A DNA stretch of 64,000 nucleotides from Pseudonocardia hydrocarbonoxydans (lineage in GTDB: Bacteria; Actinomycetota; Actinomycetes; Mycobacteriales; Pseudonocardiaceae), in assembly GCF_006539565.1 (NCBI RefSeq), contig NZ_BJNG01000001.1:62001-126000 (forward strand), in the 5' to 3' direction. Of the stretch, positions 1-6,414 are shown piece after piece (position 1 is the first letter of the stretch; the number at the start of each line of letters is the position of its first letter). The notes beneath the pieces were generated by a model. That model searched no databases. It saw only the letters and a list, made by a program, of their open reading frames with translations, and was not told the origin of the DNA. Position numbers and translations under genes: made by a program.

Positions 1-804
1 GGGGGCGGTGGTGTCGGTGACGTCGGGGAACCGCGCGGTGACGGCGTCGAGGAAGGCGTTCGAGACGTCGGCACCGGCCAGCTCGGCGTAGAACTTGGCG
101 CCGTGGAACTGACCGGGCCCGATGAGCCGGTCGTTGAGCACGGTCCGCGACACCAGGCCGGACACCGTGGAGTTCAGGCACGCCGAGGCGATCAGCCAGT
201 CGTCGCGGGTGCCGAAGGTGCGGGCGCAGCGGCCCGGGTCGGCGAGCACGGCGAGGTCGGGGTCGAAGGCGGTGCCCTCCAGGGCCGCGGCCAGTTCCCG
301 GTTGATCGCGCCCTTGCCGGTCCAGCCGTCGACGAACACCACCCGCGACGGGTCGTGGTGGGCCGCGAGGTGGTCGAGCGCGACGCGGTCGATGCCGCGG
401 CCCCGCACGATCGACACGGCGTAGTGCGGCAGCTCCAGCCCGTGCCGGGCCGCGGCCCAGCGGCGCAGCAGGATCCCGACCGGCGTGCCGGCGCGGGCCA
501 GCGAGGCCAGCACGACGTCGGGCCCGCGCTCGCGCAGCACCAGCTCGGTGACGGTGCCGACGGCCTGCGCCAGCCGGCCCGCCGTGGCGGCCAGGGCGCC
601 GTCGTAGACCCGCAGATAGGCGGCGTCGGGCTGGAACTCCACCGGCAGCGACTCCGCGTAGTGCGCCCCGCCGCTCTGGATCGCCTCCTCGCGCTCCTCG
701 GTGGGGGTCTCCAGCTCCACCCCGGACAGGTCGGTGAGCAGCCACGCCACCTCGTCGGGGGCGTAGCTGCCGAACGCGGGACCGCGCAGCGGCTCGGGGG
801 TCAC
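1..804 (-). CDS. StiP/PRTase_1-family protein of the Ter operon (3' end cut by window edge)
   Basis: Hand translation from a GTG at 804 gives at least 268 codons that run off the left edge. The protein resembles the StiP family (once called a cysteine protease, later recognised as phosphoribosyltransferase-like). A segment around residue 110 (SLARAGTPVG) looks like a pyrophosphate loop and VVFVDGWTGKGA further on looks like a PRPP-binding loop. The GTG start overlaps the stop of the upstream phosphoribosyltransferase gene as GTGA, so translation is probably coupled. In actinobacteria this family travels with TerD proteins in operons predicted to make a nucleoside-like metabolite. Family assignment is from recognised motifs and context; the substrate is unknown. 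Confidence 0.8.
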   Translation of the reverse strand, partial: MTPEPLRGPAFGSYAPDEVAWLLTDLSGVELETPTEEREEAIQSGGAHYAESLPVEFQPDAAYLRVYDGALAATAGRLAQAVGTVTELVLRERGPDVVLASLARAGTPVGILLRRWAAARHGLELPHYAVSIVRGRGIDRVALDHLAAHHDPSRVVFVDGWTGKGAINRELAAALEGTAFDPDLAVLADPGRCARTFGTRDDWLIASACLNSTVSGLVSRTVLNDRLIGPGQFHGAKFYAELAGADVSNAFLDAVTARFPDVTDTTAP

Positions 805-2195
805 GGGGTGATCACCAGGGTGGTCCTCCGGGTCAGCGGGGCGAGGCGGGCGAGCAGGCCGTCGTGCAGGGCCGGGGTGACCGCGGGCGGGTCGACCACG
901 ACGGCGACGTGGTCCCACGACCCGGGGCCGCCGAGGTTGTAGGCGAACCGCGGGCCCGGTCCGTCGGCGGGGTCGTCGTGGGCCGGGAACTCCAGGCCGC
1001 TGCGCAGGGCGTAGCCCGGTTCGTCCAGGACGACGGCGGGGGAGCGGGTGGTCGTGGAGAACCGGACGGTGCACCCGGCGTCGGCCAGGGTCTGCGCGAG
1101 GCGCAGCGGCAGCGCCATCAGCTCCTCGGTGCCCAGCACCAGCGTCGTCTCCCCGGGGCGGGCGCCCACGGACCGGGCCAGCGCGGGCAGGGCGGTGTCG
1201 AGCCGGGCGTGGTCGGCGGCGCGGAACCCGTGGCGCCCGCCGACCGGGAGCCCGGCGGGCCACCCGTGGTCGGCCAGGCGCACGACGGCGTCGCCCGGGC
1301 CCCGGCCGCCCGGGTCCCGGCCGCCCGAGTCCCGGCCGCCCGGGGACGGGTCCGGGAGGGGTGCCAGGTGGGCTGCCGCGCGCTCGGCGAGGTCGGCGGG
1401 CAGGGCCACCGTCGCCCGGCTCAGCGCCACCACGTCGACGCGGGCACCCAGCGCGCCGACGGCGTCGACGAGGGAGTCGTCGGGGCGGGCGTCCACCAGC
1501 GTCGCCACGACGTAGCGGGCGCGGGGGTGGGCCCGGTGCAGCGCGGTGATCGTGTTGACGACGGTGCGGCCGGTGCTGAGCTCGTCGTCGACCAGTACCA
1601 GGGGCCGGTCGCCGCGCAGCAGGGCGGGATCGGCGGGCAGCAGCAGGTGGTCGGTGGCGTGCGAGTGCTCCTCGGTGAACCCGCCTGCTGCAGCGAACCC
1701 GGCCACCGGGCGGCGGGTGGAGTGCAGGTAGTCGGACTGCAGCGCCTCCGCGACGCAGTGCCCGAGCGCGGTCGCGGTCTCCGCGTAGCCGAGCACCAGC
1801 GCGTCGGCGGGCGAGCGGCCCGCGCCGGCCGTCAGACCGAGGGTGATCGCGGCGCTCCGGTCGCCGCCGACGGCGCCGTGCAGCAGGTCGGTCGGCAGCG
1901 CCCGCGGCTCCCGGCCGGCGAGCACGTCGGCGACCAGTCCGCCCAGGAGCAGCCCGGCCGAGCGGACGAGCCGCGGATCGGTCGGCACGTGCTTGCCCAG
2001 GACCCGGGACACCAGCAGCTGGGCCCGCCGCGGGTTGCGTCGCAGCGCGAGTCCGAGCAGCACCTCCGGGTCGGCGCCCGGCCCGGCCCGGCGCACCCGG
2101 ACGCCGAGGCGGTCGGCGATGGGGGAGGAGGGCGGGGCGGCGTGCTCGGTGGGGGTCACCGGAGCAGTCTGCAAGATCGCGGGAGCACCGTTCAC
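801..2195 (-). CDS. Phosphoribosyltransferase with TRSP-type C-terminus (Ter operon)
   Basis: 464 aa, GTG start overlapping the upstream stop as GTGA. The N-terminal half is a type I phosphoribosyltransferase fold: LVLGYAETATALG around residue 130 and the PRPP loop LVLVDDELSTGRT around residue 200. The C-terminal half matches the TRSP extension found only with this PRTase branch. A Gly/Arg/Asp-rich linker (GGRDS-GGRDP-GGRGP) encoded by a 15-bp tandem repeat separates the halves. It sits between a CitE-like lyase and a StiP-type gene, the usual Ter biosynthetic arrangement. The predicted role is base or ribose-phosphate transfer to a small metabolite; the actual reaction is not known. Confidence 0.85.
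   Translation of the reverse strand: MNGAPAILQTAPVTPTEHAAPPSSPIADRLGVRVRRAGPGADPEVLLGLALRRNPRRAQLLVSRVLGKHVPTDPRLVRSAGLLLGGLVADVLAGREPRALPTDLLHGAVGGDRSAAITLGLTAGAGRSPADALVLGYAETATALGHCVAEALQSDYLHSTRRPVAGFAAAGGFTEEHSHATDHLLLPADPALLRGDRPLVLVDDELSTGRTVVNTITALHRAHPRARYVVATLVDARPDDSLVDAVGALGARVDVVALSRATVALPADLAERAAAHLAPLPDPSPGGRDSGGRDPGGRGPGDAVVRLADHGWPAGLPVGGRHGFRAADHARLDTALPALARSVGARPGETTLVLGTEELMALPLRLAQTLADAGCTVRFSTTTRSPAVVLDEPGYALRSGLEFPAHDDPADGPGPRFAYNLGGPGSWDHVAVVVDPPAVTPALHDGLLARLAPLTRRTTLVITP
1300..1345. repeat. Three-unit 15-bp tandem repeat inside the PRTase gene
   Basis: Three near-identical 15-bp units (core CCGGCCGCCCGGGTC, with GAGTC and GGGAC variants) encode the GGRDS/GGRDP/GGRGP linker between the PRTase and TRSP halves. 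The unit length keeps the reading frame, so copy number can vary without breaking the protein. Confidence 0.75.
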
Positions 2196-3355
2196 CGCGG
2201 CAGGCTGGCGGCGAGCAGGTCGACGAACGACACCCCGTCGCGCGCCACCCCGAACACCTGCGCGCGCAGGGCGGTGACCCGGGCCCAGGCCATGTGCGGC
2301 CGGATCTCGTTCATCTTGTTGCCGTGCCCGGAGGCCATGACCCCGCTGCCGCGGCCCGCGCCGAGCACGGCCGTGGCGTCGCGGTACTCCTCGGAGGACA
2401 CCACCGACAGCGCGTTGACGACCGAGACGTGGCTCGGGTGGATCGCGGTCTTGCCGCGCAGCCCGTTGGCCTTGTCCATCTCCACCTCGCGGATGAGCCC
2501 GTCGATGGCCCGGGAGACCAGGCGGCTGCGCAGCTCACGCTCGTCGTTGACGTCGAACGGGGCCTGCCGCAGCTGCGGCTTGAAGATCCGTTCGGCGGAG
2601 GCGTAGTACTCCCAGACCGGCCCGGTGACGGTGAACCCGGTGCCGTCGGCGCGGCCCAGCACGTTGACGACGTCGGCGATCAGGTTGCTCACCACCTTGA
2701 CGTCGTAGATCGTCAGCTCGGGGGAGCGGCGCAGCCCGTAGAGCGCGCACAGGTCGGTGGCGCCCAGGCGCACGGCCAGGATCCGCGCGCGGTCGCGGTG
2801 CAGCAGCGCCCGCAGCCGGGTGAGCTCGTCGACGCGCGTCTCGGCGTAGAGCACCGCCCCGGACTCGATCACCGGCATGGCGAGCAGCCGGCGGCCGCCG
2901 ATGCGGTCGGCGTCGTCGAGGGCGTGCAGGTAGTCGGTGCCCGACAGGGCCGTGAACTTGGGCAGCACGAAGCCGTCGAGGACGCGCACCGAGCGCCCCA
3001 GGCGGGCCACCAGCGCCGGCATCTGGCGGGGCTCGCGCACCCGCACGAACAGCAGCGGCAGCTCGGCCGCGGCGTCGGCGTGCAGGTCGGCGAGGGCGTG
3101 GACGAGGTTGTCCTCCGCCGCCTCGACGTGCTCGTCGGCGATGGAGTCCTCCAGGCAGACCACCACCGAGGTGACCCCGGCGGCGGCCTGCTTGGTGATG
3201 TCGGCGACCAGCGAGGGCCGGTCGGCCGGGATGTAGAGCGTGGCGCCGAGCGCCACCGAGAGCAGGTCGTGCCCGCTGTCGCGGGTGAACTGCTCCGGTG
3301 GCCGCTCGAAGAGCTCGTCCTGCTCGGACGCGCCCAGGAACCCGAAGTGCCTCAT
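2192..3355 (-). CDS. HpcH/HpaI aldolase / citrate lyase beta-like protein (Ter operon)
   Basis: 387 aa, ATG start at 3355. It has a CitE/HpcH TIM-barrel pattern: TLYIPADRP near residue 40, VVVCLEDSI near residue 65, MPVIESGAVLY mid-protein and KTAIHPSHVSVVNAL near residue 305. Such enzymes cleave or form C-C bonds in acyl-CoA or keto-acid substrates, usually with Mg2+. Its stop overlaps the downstream PRTase start (GTGA), and it follows two TerD-family genes, so it is part of the Ter metabolite module and not of citrate fermentation. The ribosome-binding site lies inside a hairpin directly before the ATG (listed separately). Substrate unknown. Confidence 0.85.
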   Translation of the reverse strand: MRHFGFLGASEQDELFERPPEQFTRDSGHDLLSVALGATLYIPADRPSLVADITKQAAAGVTSVVVCLEDSIADEHVEAAEDNLVHALADLHADAAAELPLLFVRVREPRQMPALVARLGRSVRVLDGFVLPKFTALSGTDYLHALDDADRIGGRRLLAMPVIESGAVLYAETRVDELTRLRALLHRDRARILAVRLGATDLCALYGLRRSPELTIYDVKVVSNLIADVVNVLGRADGTGFTVTGPVWEYYASAERIFKPQLRQAPFDVNDERELRSRLVSRAIDGLIREVEMDKANGLRGKTAIHPSHVSVVNALSVVSSEEYRDATAVLGAGRGSGVMASGHGNKMNEIRPHMAWARVTALRAQVFGVARDGVSFVDLLAASLPR

Positions 3356-3387
3356 CGCAGTGCCTCTCGGTGCGGGAGGCCACTGCG
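3356..3387 (-). promoter_or_regulatory. Hairpin enclosing the ribosome-binding site of the CitE-like gene
   Basis: On the minus strand, CGCAGTGGCCTC pairs with GAGGCACTGCG (11 base pairs, one bulged base, loop about 9 nt). The downstream arm contains the GAGG Shine-Dalgarno element and ends directly against the ATG at 3355. The upstream TerD-family stop codon is 21 nt before the hairpin. The structure is seen; control of translation is inferred. Confidence 0.55.
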
Positions 3388-3408
3388 CTGTGGCCGGGAT
3401 CCGTCAGA

Positions 3409-4104
3409 TCATTTGCGCCCGCGGGCCCATTCCATGCCCCAGCCGTACGCCCGGTCGACGTCGGCCTGCCCGCCACGGATGTAGCGGACCTCCCGGTTGA
3501 CGACGAGCTCACCGCCCCGGTTCTCCAGCAGTGCGATCACGCACGTCGGAGAGCCCGGGTCGGACTCGTCGAGCCGGACCTCGATCTCGGGGCCGGCCGT
3601 CGGGAAGAGCGTGACGACGCCGTCGGCGCTCGCCCAGTTCGGCGTACCCTCGTAGATGAAGGTGAACACCAGGATGCGGCGGATCTCGTCGATCCGCGAC
3701 AGGTCGATGAACATGTTCTCGCCGCCGACGTTCGACCCCGAGCGGTCGTCGCCGTCGAGCCGGATGATCGGCGCGCCCTGGTAGGGCGCCTGGAACGCGT
3801 TGCCCAGGGCCTGCACCACGCCCTTGGAGCCGTCGGTGAACTCCCACAGGCAGGCCAGGTCGAGGTCGACGCCTCCGCCGCCCCCGCCCGTCAGCTTGCT
3901 GAACAGGCCCTTCTTGGCCGGGGCGGCGCCGGTGCTCCACTGCAGGTTGACCCGCAGCTGACCGCTCCCGCCGCCGCCCTTGCGCAGCGAGATGCTGGGC
4001 GCCGACTTCGTCAGGGTGACCTTCGACAGCGACACCCCACCCCCGCTCGCGGGAGCCGGGGGCTGCTCGTTCTTCGAGGGCCGCTTGTTGTAGTCGATGG
4101 CCAC
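3409..4104 (-). CDS. TerD-family tellurium-resistance / stress protein (second copy)
   Basis: 231 aa from a GTG at 4104, chosen because GGGAGA lies about 8 nt upstream and because the longer open frame would run into terD. After a proline/glycine-rich start, the protein has a TerD-type beta-sandwich: DLDLACLWEFTDG, GENMFIDLSRIDEIRRILVF and a Gly/Asp-rich segment DGDDRSGSN that in the family binds Ca2+. Poly-Gly runs (GGGGSG, GGGGGG) link the parts. It lies 16 nt after terD and 53 nt before the CitE-like gene. Its likely role is cytoplasmic metal- or stress-linked scaffolding with TerD; TerA-like is a possible finer label. Confidence 0.85.
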   Translation of the reverse strand: MAIDYNKRPSKNEQPPAPASGGGVSLSKVTLTKSAPSISLRKGGGGSGQLRVNLQWSTGAAPAKKGLFSKLTGGGGGGVDLDLACLWEFTDGSKGVVQALGNAFQAPYQGAPIIRLDGDDRSGSNVGGENMFIDLSRIDEIRRILVFTFIYEGTPNWASADGVVTLFPTAGPEIEVRLDESDPGSPTCVIALLENRGGELVVNREVRYIRGGQADVDRAYGWGMEWARGRK

Positions 4105-4120
4105 GGTGTGGTCTCCCGAC

Positions 4121-4696
4121 TCAGACGTTGACGCCGAAGTCGCGGGCGATGCCCGCCAGACCCGACGCGTAGCCCTGGCCGACCGCGCGGAACTTCCAGT
4201 CGGCACCGTTGCGGTAGAGCTCGCCGAAGACCATCGCGGTCTCGGTGGAGGCGTCCTCGGTGAGGTCGTAGCGGGCGATCTCGGCGCCGCCCGCGGAGTT
4301 CACCACGCGGATGAAGGCGTTGCGGACCTGACCGAAGCTCTGCGAGCGGGCGTCGGCGTCGTAGATGCTGACCGGGAAGACGACCTTGTCGACCTCGGCG
4401 GGCAGGCCGGCCAGGTTGACCTTGACCTGCTCGTCGTCGCCCTCGCCCTCACCGGTGAGGTTGTCGCCGGTGTGCTCGACGGTGCCGTCGGGGCTGGTGA
4501 GGTTGTTGAAGAAGATGAAGTGCTTGTCGGAGACGGCCTTGCCCTCCGCGTTGAGGACGATCGCGGAGGCGTCGAGGTCGAACTCGGTGCCCGTGGTGGT
4601 GCGGACGTCCCAGCCCAGGCCGACGATGACGTCGGTGAGGCCGGGGGCCTCCTTGGTGAGGCTGACGTTTCCACCCTTGGTGAGGCTGACTCCCAC
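4121..4696 (-). CDS. terD: Tellurium resistance protein TerD
   Basis: 191 aa from a GTG at 4696, giving the standard beginning [23 protein letters not shown] is 7 nt upstream. The usual family length is about 190 aa. TerD marks are clear: [41 protein letters not shown] and [20 protein letters not shown] blocks, with acidic Ca2+-binding loops. It is the first gene of the minus-strand Ter operon, behind a good promoter and a G/C hairpin in the 5' leader. Family members take part in tellurite resistance and in stress responses and differentiation of actinobacteria; the exact biochemical role is unresolved. Confidence 0.95.
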   Translation of the reverse strand: MGVSLTKGGNVSLTKEAPGLTDVIVGLGWDVRTTTGTEFDLDASAIVLNAEGKAVSDKHFIFFNNLTSPDGTVEHTGDNLTGEGEGDDEQVKVNLAGLPAEVDKVVFPVSIYDADARSQSFGQVRNAFIRVVNSAGGAEIARYDLTEDASTETAMVFGELYRNGADWKFRAVGQGYASGLAGIARDFGVNV

Positions 4697-4718
4697 GTAC
4701 TTGCTCCGAATCTGTCGT

Positions 4719-4736
4719 GGGGGGCTCGTTCCCCCC
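4719..4736 (-). promoter_or_regulatory. G/C hairpin in the terD 5' leader
   Basis: Six G and six C residues flank a 6-nt loop (GGGGGG-AACGAG-CCCCCC on the minus strand), between the terD promoter and its start. It may stabilise the transcript or act as an attenuator. No T-tract follows. Confidence 0.4.
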
Positions 4737-4787
4737 AATCTCGCCCTGCCCATTCTCGCTCTGCACAGCCCGAGTCGAACCGGGCCG

Positions 4788-4819
4788 AGCATATCGGGAC
4801 GGACCGGACCCGCTGTCAA
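4788..4819 (-). promoter_or_regulatory. Promoter of the ter operon
   Basis: On the minus strand a perfect -35 TTGACA (4819-4814) is followed by overlapping -10 candidates GATATG (18-bp spacer) and TATGCT (20-bp spacer). It is about 95 nt upstream of the terD GTG and is the best consensus promoter in the left part of the window. Confidence 0.6.
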
Positions 4820-4856
4820 GGTGCCAAACGGTGAACGACGTCGGGTGGTTCCCCCC

Positions 4857-4862
4857 TACCGT
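4857..4862 (+). promoter_or_regulatory. -10 element TACCGT, leaderless promoter of the GNAT gene
   Basis: TACCGT is followed by 7 nt and then the ATG at 4870, the spacing of actinobacterial leaderless transcripts. It supports that start over the GTG at 4861. Confidence 0.55.
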
Positions 4863-4869
4863 GCCCGGT

Positions 4870-5367
4870 ATGGACCAGTTGCGCGTCGGCCGCCCCGGTC
4901 CGCGGCACGCGGGCGAGCTGTGGACCGTCCAGCGCGCCGCCTACGTCAGCGAGGCCCAGCGCTACGACGCGCCGCGGATCCCGCCGCTGCTGGAGACCCT
5001 CGAGCAGGTCCGCGCCGACCTCGCGGGCGACGTCCCCGCGGCCGCCGCGTGGCTGGGACCGCGGCTGGTCGGCTCGGTGCGCGGGCGCGTCGAGGGCGAC
5101 CGGATGGAGATCGCGCGCCTCACCGTGGCGCCCGACGTCCAGGGCCGCGGCGTCGGGCGGGCCCTGCTGGCGGCGGTGCACGCCGCGGCGCCGGCCGTCG
5201 TCGTCCGGTTCTGGCTGGTCACCGGATCGGCCAGCCACGACAACCGGCGCCTCTACGCCGCCGCGGGCTACCGCGAGGCGGGCACGGCCGTCGACGCCGC
5301 GGGTGTGGAGCTGGTGCGGATGGAGCGGGAGCGCGGGGTATCAGCACGGTGCGGTCACGGTCCTTGA
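4870..5367 (+). CDS. GNAT-family N-acetyltransferase
   Basis: 165 aa. The start is the ATG at 4870, 7 nt after a TACCGT -10 element; there is no convincing Shine-Dalgarno sequence, fitting a leaderless mRNA. The GNAT core is plain: MEIARLTVAPDVQGRGVGRALLAAV contains the V-x-P-x2-Q-x-x-G-x-G/A acetyl-CoA pyrophosphate-binding motif (residues about 78-102), followed by NRRLYAAAGYRE of the fourth motif. It transfers an acetyl group to an amine; the substrate cannot be read from sequence. It is divergent from the ter operon and probably unrelated to it. Confidence 0.9.
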   Translation: MDQLRVGRPGPRHAGELWTVQRAAYVSEAQRYDAPRIPPLLETLEQVRADLAGDVPAAAAWLGPRLVGSVRGRVEGDRMEIARLTVAPDVQGRGVGRALLAAVHAAAPAVVVRFWLVTGSASHDNRRLYAAAGYREAGTAVDAAGVELVRMERERGVSARCGHGP

Positions 5368-5486
5368 TGTGGGCCCGTGCGACGGAAGAGACTTCCCGCT
5401 CGCGGCCCGGTCCTCCGGCCCGCCGTCGGGGTACCTCGTTCGTCGCGTCTGGCCGGGCCCGCGGGGCCGGCGGATCGGAGTGCCGC

Positions 5487-6359
5487 ATGACCACCTCGTC
5501 GGGCCCGCCCCCGGGCTGGTACCGGGCCGCGGACGGCCGCTGGTACCCCCCGCCCGCCGGGTCGCCGGACCCCACCCGGCTGCACGCCGCCCCGCAGTAC
5601 GGGGACACCGGGTACGGGCCGGCTCCGTACGGGCCGGCTCCGTACGGGACGCAGTACGGGGCGTCGGCACCGCCGCCCGCCCCACGCCGGCGTGGCCCGC
5701 GCACGGTGCTGCTCGTCGTCGGCGCCGTCGTGGTGGCCCTGCTCGTCCTCGGCGGGATCGCGCTGAACCGGCTGGTGGCGGGGATCGGGGAGGGCGTGGG
5801 CGGGCTGACCGCGAGCACCGACTGCGACGCCGTCTCGACCGAGGCGGTGAACGGCGCACTGGGCGGCAGCTACGACGTCGTGCAGCTCGGCGGGCTGGCG
5901 GGCACCGCCGGGCCGGTCCTGGACTCCCGGGTGCTGGCCGACGCGCCCACGTGCTGGGCGGTGGAGTCCGGCGACACCGGTGGACGCCTGGCCCGCGTCG
6001 CCCGCTACTCCGGCCCCGACGCCGCGGAGCGGTTCGCCGCCGAGCGGACCGCGGCGATGGGCACCACCGAGGACCGCGGCGACGGGCTGAGCGTGTCGAG
6101 CGCGGCCTACTTCAACAAGGACGTCGAGGCCGGTGACGAGGCGTTCTGCACCACCGGGGACTTCATCGCCTCGGCCGGGGTGCTGCTGCGCACCGGCGAG
6201 CTGCTCGTCTACGTGTCCACGACGGCCGCGGGCGGCGGGGCGGGCACCGTCCCCGACATCGAGTTCGACACCGCGGGCGGCCCGTCGGAGGCGATCCGCT
6301 TCGGCACCGACGACGCCAACTGCGACCTGGCGCTGGCCCTGGCGACCCAGGTGCGGTGA
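5487..6359 (+). CDS. DUF2510-like membrane-anchored protein of unknown function
   Basis: 290 aa; ATG with GGAG 6 nt upstream. The N-terminus PPPGWYRAADGRWYPPP resembles the DUF2510 aromatic motif. It is followed by a Tyr/Gly/Pro-rich repeat (YGPAPYGPAPYG), a basic stretch PRRRGPR, one membrane helix (about residues 72-95) and an extracytoplasmic domain of about 190 aa containing four cysteines that could pair. Topology suggests the short aromatic part is cytoplasmic and the large domain outside. No enzyme motif was recognised. It lies between a GNAT gene and polA with its own ribosome-binding site. Confidence 0.75.
   Translation: MTTSSGPPPGWYRAADGRWYPPPAGSPDPTRLHAAPQYGDTGYGPAPYGPAPYGTQYGASAPPPAPRRRGPRTVLLVVGAVVVALLVLGGIALNRLVAGIGEGVGGLTASTDCDAVSTEAVNGALGGSYDVVQLGGLAGTAGPVLDSRVLADAPTCWAVESGDTGGRLARVARYSGPDAAERFAAERTAAMGTTEDRGDGLSVSSAAYFNKDVEAGDEAFCTTGDFIASAGVLLRTGELLVYVSTTAAGGGAGTVPDIEFDTAGGPSEAIRFGTDDANCDLALALATQVR
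5606..5650. repeat. 15-bp tandem repeat encoding YGPAP
   Basis: Consecutive units with the core TACGGGCCGGCTCCG encode YGPAP repeats in the cytoplasmic part of the membrane protein. Confidence 0.6.
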
Positions 6360-6399
6360 GCGCGGGACGGTGCCGCCGGGTTCTGTCGGGGGTCGGTCC

Positions 6400-6405
6400 T
6401 AGACT
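6400..6405 (+). promoter_or_regulatory. -10 element TAGACT upstream of polA
   Basis: TAGACT lies 9 nt before the polA ATG with no clear -35 and no Shine-Dalgarno, suggesting a leaderless or nearly leaderless transcript. Confidence 0.4.
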
Positions 6406-6414
6406 CTGGCGGCG

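Noticed and set aside
864-2606. Long plus-strand open frame of 580 codons opposite the Ter operon
   Set aside because: It is antisense to two well-recognised genes, has a Gly/Arg/Gln-rich composition expected from the complement of high-GC coding DNA, and no recognisable domain.
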